64,000 nt of DNA from Stichopus chloronotus (lineage: Eukaryota; Echinodermata; Holothuroidea; Aspidochirotida; Stichopodidae). Where the stretch lies: assembly GCA_021234535.1 (NCBI GenBank), contig CM037840.1:272909-336908 (forward strand), given 5' to 3'. This document shows positions 12,640-25,000 of the stretch, one piece after another. The translations under genes were made by a program, and so were the position numbers. Under the pieces are notes generated by a model. The model searched no databases. It was not told the DNA's origin and worked only from the letters and a program-made list of their open reading frames with translations. Within the stretch, counting starts at the first letter, position 1, and every line of letters starts with the position of its first letter.

Positions 12640-15600
12640 AAATCGTCCTTCTTTCAACAGAAACATTATTTATAATCTCATTTTTGTTTTAAATATCTCC
12701 ACAAATAAGGTAGAGTAAAATGTAGTTAACGGAAAACAAAGTCATTTTTCAAGATTCCATGATAAAATCAAGCAGTCATGAATATTCATTAAATTATAAC
12801 ATTGTAGTTCTTATGTTACATTTGTCAAATTTACACTCTCTTTATTATTTTTTTCATAAATGTAAACAATCACTGGCCTCTCCGTTCCTTGTAGCAATCG
12901 TTCTGTGGAACAAACAAACATTCGTAGTCTCATTAGTTAATACACTGTTAACCAAAAACGTGAATCTCTTTAAATTAATATTCTTCAAGTATACCTGTTT
13001 AGTGTGAAGGACTATACCAAGAAGAAAAGTTTAAAAACAAACCAAATGATCACTTGTTCTTCTAAATGTTGCTAAGTTCATAATGTCGAGTAATTTCAAG
13101 GTGAATCCGACTAATGGATACGTATGGCATTTAAAAGCTATTAATGACGTCATTTAATATTAATAAAGCCTCCAATACAGTAATATCACATTGAATCGGT
13201 CATTTCTCAACGCTGACAAAAAGATCTCGAAAATAGAGCAAAATCGAAATTGTAGCAGATTTTGGTCAAAATATACATATTTGATAAAACTATGGCCTTG
13301 GGTTTTGGTTAATTTCAGCAAAATCGTCGATATTTTCAATCGTTACCAAAAATTTGTCTATTTCTTTAATATACATTCTAAATGAATGAAAGACCCTTCC
13401 TAAGCGCGAAATCTTCCTTCTTTCAACAGAAACATTATTTATAAGCTCATTTTTCTTTTAATCTTTCCAGAAATAAGGTAGAGTAAAATGTAGTTGACAG
13501 AAAAAAATACATGTCATTTCTCAAGATTCCAGGATAAAATGAAGCAGGCAGCAATATTTATTAGATTATAACGATATGGTTCTTAAGTTATATTTGTCAA
13601 ATTGACACTCTTATTTTTTTTTTTATCAATGAAAACAATCATCGGCCTCTCCCTTCCTTGTAGCAATCGTCCTGTGGAACAATCAAACATCCGTAGTTTC
13701 ATTGGTTAACACACTATGAACCAAAAACGTCAATGTGTTAATATTAATATTATTAAAGTATACCTGTTTAGTGTGAAGGACTATACCAAGCAGAACAGTT
13801 AAAAAAACGAATAAAATGATCACTTGTTCTTCTAGATGTTGCTAAGTTCATGATGTCGAGTAATTTCAAGGTGAATCCGACTAATGGATACGTATGACAT
13901 TTAAAAGCTATTAATGACGTCATTTAATATTAATAAAGCCTCCAATACAGTAATATCACATTGAATAGGTCATTTCTCAACGCTGACAAAAAGACCTCGA
14001 AAATAGAGCAAAATCGAAATTGTAGCAGATTTTGGCCAAAATATAAAAAATTGATAAGGCTATAGCCTTACGTTTTGGTCAATTTCAGCCAAATCGTCGA
14101 TATTTTCAATCGTTACCAAAAATGTGTCTATTTCTTTAATATACATTCTAAATGAATTAAAGACTCTTCCTAAGCACGAAATCTTCCTTCTTTTAACAGA
14201 AACATTTTTTAAAATCTCATTTTTGTTTTAAATCCTTCCAAAAATAAGGTAGAGTAAAATGTACTTAACGGAAAAAAAATCTGATCTTCCAAACAGAGCA
14301 AAATCGAAATTGTAGCAGATTTTGGCCAAAATTTGAAAATTTGATCACGCTATAGCCTTACATTTATGTCAATTTTAGCCAAATCGTCGATATTTTCAAT
14401 CGTTACCAAAGATGTGTCTATTTCATTTATGTACATTCTAAATGAATGAAAGACCCTTCCTAAGCCCGAAATCGTCCTTCTTTTAACAGAAACATTATTT
14501 ATCATCTCATTCTTTTTTAAATTCTGTCCAGAAGAAAAGGTACAGTAAAATGTAGTTGACAGAAAAAAAAAAAGTCATTTCTCAAGATTTAATGACAAAA
14601 TGAATCAGTCATGAATATTCATTAAATTATAACATTGTGGTTCTTATGTTATATTTGTCAAATTTATACTCTTTATTTTCTCAAGGTTTCAATCGTTACC
14701 AAAAATGTGTCTATTTCATTTATGTCCATTCTAAATGAATGAAAGACCCTTCCTAAGCCCGAAATCGTCCTTCTTTTAACAGAAACATTATTTATCATCT
14801 CATTCTTTTTTAAATTCTGTCCAGAAAAAAAGGTACAGTAAAATGTAGTTGACAGAAAAAAAAAAAGTCATTTCTCAAGATTTAATGACAAAATGAATCA
14901 GTCATGAATATTCATTAAATTATAACATTGTGGTTCTTATGTTATATTTGTCAAATTTATACTCTTTATTTTCTCAAGGTTTCAATCGTTACCAAAAATG
15001 TGTCTATTTCATTTATGTCCATTCTAAATGAATGAAAGACCCTTCCTAAGCCCGAAATCGTCCTTCTTTTAACAGAAACATTATTTATAATCTCATTTTT
15101 GTTTTAAATATCTCCACAAATAAGGTAGAGTAAAATGTAGTTAACGGAAAACAAAGTCATTTTTCAAGATTCCATGATAAAATCAAGCAGTCATGAATAT
15201 TCATTAAATTATAACATTGTAGTTCTTATGTTACATTTGTCAAATTTACACTCTCTTTATTTTTTTTTTTCATAAATGTAAACAATCACTGGCCTCTCCG
15301 TTCCTTGTAGCAATCGTTCTGTGGAACAAACAAACATTCGTAGTCTCATTAGTTAATACACTGTTAACCAAAAACGTGAATCTCTTTAAATTAATATTCT
15401 TCAAGTATACCTGTTTAGTGTGAAGGACTATACCAAGAAGAAAAGTTTAAAAACAAACCAAATGATCACTTGTTCTTCTAAATGTTGCTAAGTTCATAAT
15501 GTCGAGTAATTTCAAGGTGAATCCGACTAATGGATACGTATGGCATTTAAAAGCTATTAATGACGTCATTTAATATTAATAAAGCCTCCAATACAGTAAT

Positions 15601-17440
15601 ATCACATTGAATCGGTCATTTCTCAACGCTGACAAAAAGATCTCGAAAATAGAGCAAAATCGAAATTGTAGCAGATTTTGGTCAAAATATACATATTTGA
15701 TAAAACTATGGCCTTGGGTTTTGGTTAATTTCAGCAAAATCGTCGATATTTTCAATCGTTACCAAAAATTTGTCTATTTCTTTAATATACATTCTAAATG
15801 AATGAAAGACCCTTCCTAAGCGCGAAATCTTCCTTCTTTCAACAGAAACATTATTTAAAATCTCATTTTTCTTTTAATCTTTCCAGAAATAAGGTAGAGT
15901 AAAATGTAGTTGACAGAAAAAAATACATGTCATTTCTCAAGATTCCAGGATAAAATGAAGCAGGCAGCAATATTTATTAGATTATAACGATATGGTTCTT
16001 AAGTTATATTTGTCAAATTGACACTCTTAATTTTTTTTTTATCAATGAAAACAATCATCGGCCTCTCCCTTCCTTGTAGCAATCGTCCTGTGGAACAATC
16101 AAACATCCGTAGTTTCATTGGTTAACACACTATGAACCAAAAACGTCAATGTGTTAATATTAATATTATTAAAGTATACCTGTTTAGTGTGAAGGACTAT
16201 ACCAAGCAGAACAGTTAAAAAAACGAATAAAATGATCACTTGTTCTTCTAGATGTTGCTAAGTTCATGATGTCGAGTAATTTCAAGGTGAATCCGACTAA
16301 TGGATACGTATGACATTTAAAAGCTATTAATGACGTCATTTAATATTAATAAAGCCTCCAATACAGTAATATCACATTGAATAGGTCATTTCTCAACGCT
16401 GACAAAAAGACCTCGAAAATAGAGCAAAATCGAAATTGTAGCAGATTTTGGCCAAAATATAAAAAATTGATAAGGCTATAGCCTTACGTTTTGGTCAATT
16501 TCAGCCAAATCGTCGATATTTTCAATCGTTACCAAAAATGTGTCTATTTCTTTAATATACATTCTAAATGAATTAAAGACTCTTCCTAAGCACGAAATCT
16601 TCCTTCTTTTAACAGAAACATTTTTTAAAATCTCATTTTTGTTTTAAATCCTTCCAAAAATAAGGTAGAGTAAAATGTACTTAACGGAAAAAAAATCTGA
16701 TCTTCCAAACAGCGCAAAATCGAAATTGTAGCAGATTTTGACCAAAATTTGAAAATTTGATCACGCTATAGCCTTACATTTATGTCAATTTCAGCCAAAT
16801 CGTCGATATTTTCAGTCGTTGCCAAAGATGTGTCTATTTCATTTATGTACATTCTAAATGAATGAAAGACCCTTCCTAAGCCCGAAATCGTCCTTCTTTT
16901 AACAGAAACATTATTTATCATCTCATTCTTTTTTAAATTCTGTCCAGAAAAAAGGTACAGTAAAATGTAGTTGACAGAAAAAAAAAAAGTCATTTCTCAA
17001 GATTTAATGACAAAATGAATCAGTCATGAATATTCATTAAATTATAACATTGTGGTTCTTATGTTATATTTGTCAAATTTATACTCTTTATTTTCTCAAG
17101 GTTTCAATCGTTACCAAAAATGTGTCTATTTCACTTATGTCCATTCTAAATGAATGAAAGACCCTTCCTAAGCCCGAAATCGTCCTTCTTTTAACAGAAA
17201 CATTATTTATCATCTCATTTTTTTTTTAAATTCTCTCCAGAAATAAGGATACAGTAAAATGTAGTTGACAAAAAATAAAAAGTCATTTCTCAAGATTCCA
17301 TGACAAAATGAATCAGTCATGAATATTCATTAAATTATAACATTGTGGTTCTTATGTTGTATTTGTCAAATTTATACTCTTTATTTTCTCAAGGTTTCAA
17401 TCGTTACCAAAAATGTGTCTATTTCACTTATGTACATTCT
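12640..17440. repeat. higher-order repeat, two ~2,415-bp blocks
   Basis: The block 12,640-15,050 recurs at 15,056-17,440 with an offset of about 2,415 bp. It carries the same unusual internal junctions, for example 'gatcttccaaacag' at 14,284 and 16,698, and an identical 64-codon stretch at 13,191 and 15,607. A third, partly rearranged copy covers about 17,700-19,800. Each block holds about two full monomers plus truncated ones, so multimers have been amplified as units. Confidence 0.8.
14395..15060. repeat. ~293-bp truncated satellite units in tandem
   Basis: Here the monomer is shortened to about 293 bp. It runs from 'caatcgttacc' (14,395, 14,690, 14,983) to 'tactctttattttctcaagg', where it jumps back. 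The same short units recur at 16,810-17,440 and 19,210-19,800. The shared 'ttttctcaaggtttc' junction shows one deletion that was then amplified. Confidence 0.8.
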
Positions 17441-20309
17441 AAATGAATGAAAGACCCTTCCTAAGCCCGAAATCGTCCTTCTTTTAACAGAAACATTATT
17501 TATCATCTCATTTTTTTAAAAATTCTCTCCAGAAATAAGGTACAGTAAAATGTAGTTGACGGGAAAAAAAAAACGTCATTTCCCAAGATTCCATGACAAA
17601 ATGAATCAGTCATGAATATTCATTAAATTATGACATTGTAGTTCTTATGTTGTATTTGTCAAATTTATACTCTTTATTTTTTTTTTCATAAATGAAAACA
17701 ATCATTGGCCTCTCCGTTCCTTGTAGCAATCGTTCTGTGGAACAAACAAACATTCGTAGTCGCATTAGTTAATACACTGTGAACCAAAAACGTGAATCTC
17801 TTTATATTAATATTCTTCAAGTATACCTGTTTTAGTGTGAAGGACTATCCCAAGATTCCATGACAAAATGAATCAGTCATGAATATTCATTAAATTATGA
17901 CATTGTAGTTCTTATGTTGTATTTGTCAAATTTATACTCTCTTTATTTTTTTTTCATAAATGAAAACAATCATTGGCCTCTCCGTTCCTTGTAGCAATCG
18001 TTCTGTGGAACAAACAAACATTCGTAGTCTCATTAGTTAATACACTGTGAACCAAAAACGTGAATCTCTTTATATTAATATTCTTCAAGTATACCTGTTT
18101 TAGTGTGAAGGACTATACCAAGAAGAAAAGTTTAAAAACAAACCAAATGATCACTTGTTCTTCTAAATGTTGCTAAGTTCATAATGTCGAGTAATTTCAA
18201 GGTGAATCCGACTAATGGATACGTATGGCATTTAAAAGCTATTAATGACGTCATTTAATATTAATAAAGCCTCCAATACAGTAATATCACATTGAATCGG
18301 TCATTTCTCAACGCTGACAAAAAGATCTCGAAAATAGAGCAAAATCGAAATTGTAGCAGATTTTGGTCAAAATATACATATTTGATAAAACTATGGCCTT
18401 GGGTTTTGGTTAATTTCACAAAATCGTCGATATTTTCAATCGTTACCAAAAATTTGTCTATTTCTTTAATATACATTCTAAATGAATGAAAGACCCTTCC
18501 TAAGCGCGAAATCGTCCTTCTTTCAACAGAAACATTATTTATAAGCTCATTTTTGTTTTAAATCTCTCCAGAAATAAGTTAGAGTAAAATGTAGTTGACG
18601 GAAAAAAAAGGAAGTCATTTCTCAAGATTCCAGGATAAAATGAAGCAGTCACGAATATTTATTACATTATAACGATATGGTTCTTATGTTATATTTATCA
18701 AATTTACACTCTTTATTTTTGTTTTTTTTTATCGACGAAAACAATCATTGGCCTCTCCCTTCCTTGTAGCAATCGTTCTGTGGAACAATCAAACATTCGT
18801 ACTTTCATTGGTTAACACACTATGAACCAAAAACGTCAATGTGTTAATATTAATATTATTAAAGTATACCTGTTTAGTGTGAAGGACTATAACAAGCAGA
18901 ACAGTTAAAAAAACGAATAAAATGATCACTTGTTCTTCTAGATTTTGCTAAGTTCATGATGTCGAGTAATTTCAAGGTGAATCCGACTAATGGATACGTA
19001 TGACATTTAAAAGCTATTAATGACGTCATTTAATATTAATAAAGCCTCCAATAGAGTAATATCACATTGAATAGGTCATTTCTCAACGATGACAAAAAGA
19101 TCTTCCAAACAGAGCAAAATCGAAATTGTAGCAGATTTTGGCCAAAATTTGAAAATTTGATCACGCTATAGCCTTACATTTATGTCAATTTTAGCCAAAT
19201 CGTCGATATTTTCAATCGTTACCAAAGATGTGTCTATTTCATTTATGTACATTCTAAATGAATGAAAGACCCTTCCTAAGCCCGAAATCTTCCTTCTTTT
19301 AACAGAAACATTATTTATCATCTCATTCTTTTTTAAATTCTGTCCAGAAAAAAAGGTACAGTAAAATGTAGTTGACAGAAAAAAAAAAAAGTCATTTCTC
19401 AAGATTTAATGACAAAATGAATCAGTCATGAATATTCATTAAATTATAACATTGTGGTTCTTATGTTATATTTGTCAAATTTATACTCTTTATTTTCTCA
19501 AGGTTTCAATCGTTACCAAAAATGTGTCTATTTCATTTATGTCCATTCTAAATGAATGAAAGACCCTTCCTAAGCCCGAAATCGTCCTTCTTTTAACAGA
19601 AACATTATTTATCATCTCATTTTTTTAAAAATTCTCTCCAGAAATAAGGTACAGTAAAATGTAGTTGACGGGAAAAAAAACGTCATTTCCCAAGATTCCA
19701 TGACAAAATGAATCAGTCATGAATATTCATTAAATTATGACATTGTAGTTCTTATGTTGTATTTGTCAAATTTATACTCTTTATTTTTTTTTTCATAAAT
19801 GAAAACAATCATTGGCCTCTCCGTTCCTTGTAGCAATCGTTCTGTGGAACAAACAAACATCTGCAGTCTCATTGGTTAACAAACCATGAACCTAAAACGT
19901 ATTTGATTTAGTATCAATATTATTTACAATTACCTGTTCAATAGGAATTCTAAAGTAAGTAAAACTTCAAGAAAAAAATGATCAATTTTGCTTCTAGATA
20001 TTTTCTTGATCAGATTTTGACCAACGTATGAAAATTTGATAAGACTACAGCCTTACGTTTTGGTTAATTTCAGCCAAATCGTCGATATTTTTAATTTTTA
20101 CCATAAATATGTCTATTTCTTCAATATACATTCTTATTTAATAAAATGCCATTTCTATCCCAAAATCATCCCTCTTTTGAAAAGAAGCATTATTTATCAT
20201 CTCGTAAATTTTAAAGTCTCCCCCCAAAATAAACTACTTTAAGATGTAGTTGAAACAAAAGACATTGTCTCTTTTTTTCAAAGATTCCAGGATAATATTA
20301 CATGGAATA

Positions 20310-21109
20310 AGTTATTTCTCAATGCTGACATCGCGAAAATCGCGAAACTTCAGCAAAATCGCGAAAATGTAGCAGAGTTTTTTAAAACATGATGATTTGA
20401 CAAGGCTATATCCTTACGTTTTGGTATACATTTCATCCAAATCGTAGATATTTTCAATCGTTACCGCAAATGTGTCTAATATACATGCTTATTCAAAAAG
20501 AGACCTTTGCTAGCCCGAAATAGCCCCTATTTTGATAGAAATATTGTTTATAATCTTATAATCTTTATAATCTCCCCCGAAATACAGTACGTTCAAATGT
20601 AGTTGACACAGAATAAATTGTCATTTCGCAAGATTCCAGGATAAATGAAGCAGTCATAAATATTCATGAAAGAGTTACATAGTGGTCTTCATCTACCATT
20701 TGTCAAAATTACACCCATTAGTTTCTTATATAAATGAAAACAATCATTGACTTCTCCCTTGTTTTAATAATATCTCACATGAAACAAGCAATCATCCGTA
20801 TTGTCATTAGTGAACACACCATGAAAATTGGACCCCACAAAATTAAATTCTTCCAAAAAAAAAAAAAACAATAAAAAAAACAGTGGAATGTACATTGTAA
20901 ATGTGAAAGAAATGACTAAATGAAAAATTGTGACGTTACATGCTTTGCGAGTAACTGTTCATGGAGTGAAGTGGGCACACCCAAGACAATTATTACATCA
21001 AAGTGGTATTTTAATACTGTTGTGAAAATGTAAAAATTGTAAAAGCTGTGAAAATTGCGAAAATTGAGAAATTTATTTGCAGTATTGAGCAACAGTAACA
21101 AGCATAGTT
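20310..21109. repeat. strongly diverged satellite, then unassigned AT-rich DNA
   Basis: Blocks such as 'gacaaggctatatccttacg', 'tttcaatcgttacc' and 'aagattccaggataa' show that 20,310-20,850 is old satellite. From about 20,850 to 21,109 the sequence is AT-rich with A-runs and no recognisable gene. Confidence 0.6.
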
Positions 21110-22375
21110 ACCACAAAAAGATCATACTTTAGTAAAGAACTATCGACCTATCTCATTATTGAATGTAGATTATAAAATCGCTGCTCAGACTTTAGCCACT
21201 AGGCTTAAGAAAGTTATTCCATCTGTTATTAATTGCAATCAAACTGGTTTTATTAAAAATAGTTTCATCGGCGAGAATATTCGGTTAATACTTGATTGTA
21301 TCGATTACTGTGATAAGAAGGATGTTCCAGGGCTTTTACTATTTGTCGATTTCGAGGAAACCTTTGACCGTCTGGAATGGGCTTTCATCCTCAAATGTTT
21401 AAGTTATTTTGGTTTGAAGGATGGTTTCACTCTTTGGATTAGAACCCTTTACTCTAACGCCTCAGCTTGCGTTTGCAATAACGGGTATTCATTCCCCTAA
21501 TTCAAAATATCTAGAGGTGTTAGACAAGGGTGTCCATTAAGCCCTTATATTTTTGTATTATGTGCTGAGATTTTGGCCATATGTATTAACGACTCACATC
21601 TTGTAAAGGATTGTTTATTATGGGAAAGGAAATACGAATAAGTCAGTATGCTGATGATACAACTATTTTTGTTGATGGCACCCGCGACAGTTTAAGTGCT
21701 GTTGGAAAATTCTTCTGGTTTAAAAGTTAACTATGAAAAAACCAATATCTTTCCATTAGGTCCACTGAGTGTTGAAAAACCCCTTTTCTTAAACGAGTTT
21801 AATTTTGCTTGGACTCTATCGCTACTCCCCCTGTTGCATTTTCGAAGTGGGACGAAGTTTTCCAGTTCAGCCAATCTCAATGGCAAACCATTTGCAGGAT
21901 TTCTTTCATCTCTTGCAAAGAAAGTAAGATTCGTTAGTTTCAATTCCGTCTCATTCACCGTATCCTCGGCACAAATTCCTGTCTTTGTGAATATTGTAGC
22001 CAACCCACTCTGTACCTTTTGTAATCAGCAGGCTGAATCTACAGAACATCTGTTTTGGGACGGCAACATTAACTCACATTTTATTTTGGACACAGAGCGA
22101 AGTGTATTAGGCAGACAGTTTGTATTCTCTAAAGTTGACTTATTTTTGGATACAAATTCAATTTAAGACACCCTTATAATTTTCTCATCTTTCGTTTAAA
22201 ATATTACTTGTTTAACAAGAAATTAAATTTTCAGCTGCCCAACGTAAATGAATTTTTATACAAATTTACATTTGCTATACAAGTTGAAAAAGAAATTGGA
22301 AATTCAAAAGTATGTCACACAATATCCTATGACAGCCTACACTCTGCATTTAGAAATAGTGTGATTCTCTTCCAG
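21110..22375 (+). pseudogene. dead L1/Tx1-type LINE (RT and C-terminal remnant)
   Basis: The translation starts with NYRPISLLNVDYKIAA and QTGFIKNSFIGENIRL, then FVDFEETFDRLEW (the usual FEKAFD altered), then after a TAA (about 21,498) FKISRGVRQGCPLSPYIFVLCAE. After a frameshift near 21,620 comes SQYADDTTIFVDG, the catalytic YADD box. A large deletion follows. SSGLKVNYEKTNIFPLGP and a CTFCNQQAESTEHLFWDG remnant (21,696-22,166) correspond to the region after the palm and the C-terminal CxxC-H zinc-knuckle-like motif, whose last Cys is lost. Weak homology continues to about 22,375. This order fits the L1/Tx1 group. Stops, frameshifts and deletion make it non-functional. Confidence 0.85.
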
Positions 22376-24470
22376 TGATTATATTTTGCGAAGTATAAAA
22401 TTTAACACCTTATATCCATTGGAAAAAGTATGCTATAGACTGAAAGATCATAATTTATTCTAGAAGGAAGATTTAGGTATTGCGCCTTTCATAATTATGA
22501 CTATTTAACATTTCTGTGTAACTGATATGCAGATATTTTGTAAATAATTTCGATTCCGTTCACTGTACCATATACAATACTCATACTGAGTAAAAGAGGA
22601 TGAAAAAAAAACAAAAAAAAAACAAGCGTACTTACCTCTCTAATATGCAATTTACATTCATGAGTGCCATACATAATTCAGTGACACATTGAGCTATGGT
22701 AATGATTCATGAAATGATCTATGATTGAATTATTGAATTAGTCACCAAGAAGAGAAGTTACTTCATATCCGACAAATGAGGAAACTGAACGAAACTACAG
22801 AGAATACATCTCCTATTCCTTTTAAGAGTGAAACATCAACATTTGGTCAGCTTTTTGTCATTTTGACAAACACTAATTAAGAATAGGTTTATTTTATTAA
22901 ATACGGACAAAATCCATGTTTTCCTGGTTTATTTTGATTGTCTATTGCGGCCTTCCCTGAAATTGTCGTTCAAAGTCAGTTTATTTAACTTTGATATTCT
23001 CTCAGGCGATGATTTAATTACTTTGAAGCAGTGCAGTGAATGATGTAGAAGTTCATTAGCTGGTCTGTATTTTGGCATGGGCTAGTAAGAAATGTGGTCA
23101 GGAAATTGGACGGCCAAAAATTATTGCATCGAGGGTGATGTTGTCACATTCTTTTGTGGGAAAAGTAAATCTATTGAGTTCATCCAAGTTTCTTCGTGAT
23201 GTGTACAGTCTTACGGAGAATTATAGTGAGCCCCCCCCCCCTCCCGCATTAGTGCGCAGTGTCTTCCCAAAGGTAAATTGGTCCCTGTGCTAGGGTGTGA
23301 GTTTCTATTAACAAGATCTAACTACCACCGTACCAGCCGAAAGAAAAGGAAAACATGGAAAAAAGCGAATGATTCTTCCACTGGATGAATCAATGTGTTC
23401 CATCAGTAGCCTACAAGAAAGCTGTTTGCAATATGTGACTGTACTATAACACGTACCGACACACTGACATAATCATACACATCATGTACAGAAAGAACTT
23501 ATCCACAGAACTATTTACTTGTTACGACTGCAGTGAAAATGTCAAAGACATCAACGTTGATTGTTCATAATACTTCAGGTATTTAGTGAATGAAAGTAGA
23601 AAGACAACCGAACAATGGAACGTTTTGGGACCTCTTACCATGAATGATAGAGTTGCGTTTAATTCGTCTTACTTCTGCTTCTACTGTTTTGGGAGCTGAA
23701 GCAACTTCAATCACATATCTATTACGTAATATTCAATGAAGGTCGCTGGAATATCCAAACTCAGAGAGCAGTCGGTTGTTTCTTTCCTCTCTTTATTTAG
23801 ATGACTTTATTCAGGTTGATCCGATAAAAAATTAGCTAAACCTAACATAGAGCCAATGCTGTTACTACTTGTAGTGAATAATGATACTAATGAAATGTGC
23901 TGTGAGCAAAGAGACGGATCCTGCCCTGTGGTTTAAACCAATACTATTACATGAAATGGGTGGGCGTATATGAAACGCGTATCAGTTTATAGATAACTTG
24001 TGGCAATACACAGGTGAATGGAATAAAGTTATTTTTTCTATAAGTTTGAGTTATGTTTTACTGTTATGAATACAAGTGTTGATATGGGCCTAATGTCACA
24101 TATTTACCATTGAATGAGACACGCTATTTAATAGGCACAATGCGACTGCATGTACATCTATTTTTTTCTCGAAAAGCCGCCATTATAAAAACAAAATCTG
24201 ATGCCCTCTGAGAATATAAATTTTAATATATATTTTAGCAACTTTATTCCAATGCCAAACTACAGATTTACGTAGCAGATTTTTATCCGTCTCAAAAAAA
24301 AGGTCATAGTTTGCTAAAAATTCAGTTTTACCACAACATGGCAGTGTTACATAAGCGTTGGTACTGAAATTTCATTCTAGCAAATTCTATAACATGATGT
24401 CAACAGCCCCAATTTAATAAGTTGATGGCGCCAGTCGAATATACAACAACAAAGAAAACTAAAAACTATA
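22376..24470. other. intergenic, no supported gene
   Basis: Open frames are short and none shows a known domain, exon-like splice pairs or codon pattern. A run of C lies at 23,231. I see nothing else definite. Confidence 0.6.
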
Positions 24471-24860
24471 ATGGTCCTTACAGGCTTCCGTAGGTTCATA
24501 CAAAGAAGAATACGCCTCATTGGGCCACGTGTTCAGTGGACTATGGGCAGCACACATGCCGGTCGCAAAGAGCCTTTCAACCCTCTGGCCGAGTTGCATG
24601 GATTCACCTCACGCCACCTAGTACGCTTCTGGTCGACCTTTGACCGACCCTCCTCGCATCCTTCCGGGTTCTTTTACGACGTCAAGGGAGACATGGCACG
24701 GGATCCTAGGCCACAAAAAGTACCATACCACCACCGGACCATTGTAGCCCGGATGTGCCTTGAACCCTAGCACGGTTTCTATGACCAGCAGAGCAGGAGT
24801 CTTTCGTCCGCCCCTTAAAGCGCATGGCCAGCACGTCAGCTGGTGACTTTGAAGTTTGAA
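24471..24860. other. GC-rich block of unknown origin
   Basis: The block is clearly GC-richer than its surroundings and holds a 99-codon plus-strand frame (24,471-24,770) that resembles no family I recognise. Together with the tRNA-like segment just to its right it could be part of an interspersed repeat. A conserved exon cannot be excluded. Confidence 0.3.
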
Positions 24861-24928
24861 TTAATACTTAACGATAATATAGAACATTTCCTTCCAAATC
24901 AAAAGTAAACATTTGCCTCTGTGATTCT

Positions 24929-24995
24929 GTGTCGGGCTCGAACCAGGGAATCATACGATCCTAGAACGAGCGCATTGGCCATTCGGCTCTGGCAC
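24929..24995 (-). repeat. tRNA-like segment, probable SINE head
   Basis: On the minus strand a B-box match GGTTCGAGCCC (24,934-24,944) lies 3' of an A-box-like GAGCCGAATGG (24,979-24,989), with tRNA-like spacing. The acceptor ends pair for only about three bases and no proper anticodon arm forms, so this is a tRNA-derived repeat and not a working tRNA gene. Confidence 0.5.
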
Positions 24996-25000
24996 TAGAC

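Larger units (their letters stand above)
650..20310. repeat. ~770-bp satellite array, 22 core copies
   Basis: One AT-rich monomer of 765-777 bp is repeated head to tail. The conserved core 'tgatgtcgagtaatttcaag' (or a one-base variant) starts near 901, 1678, 2446, 3214, 3986, 4756, 5522, 6287, 6814, 7422, 8459, 9236, 10005, 10774, 11544, 12312, 13081, 13851, 15497, 16267, 18182 and 18957. Irregular spacings mark two LINE inserts (6.5 and 8 kb) and runs of truncated units (14.3-15.1 and 16.7-17.9 kb). Copies diverge toward both edges, as expected where unequal exchange homogenises the centre. No protein, rRNA or histone gene is recognisable in the monomer. Function is unknown; centromeric or other heterochromatin is possible but not shown. 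Confidence 0.95.

Noticed and set aside
13191..15801. Identical 64-codon plus-strand frames at 13,191 and 15,607 as a conserved gene
   Set aside because: Both are part of the 2,415-bp higher-order satellite repeat; identity follows from recent duplication.
24929..24995. Functional tRNA gene
   Set aside because: The acceptor stem pairs poorly and no anticodon arm can be drawn; a SINE head is more likely.
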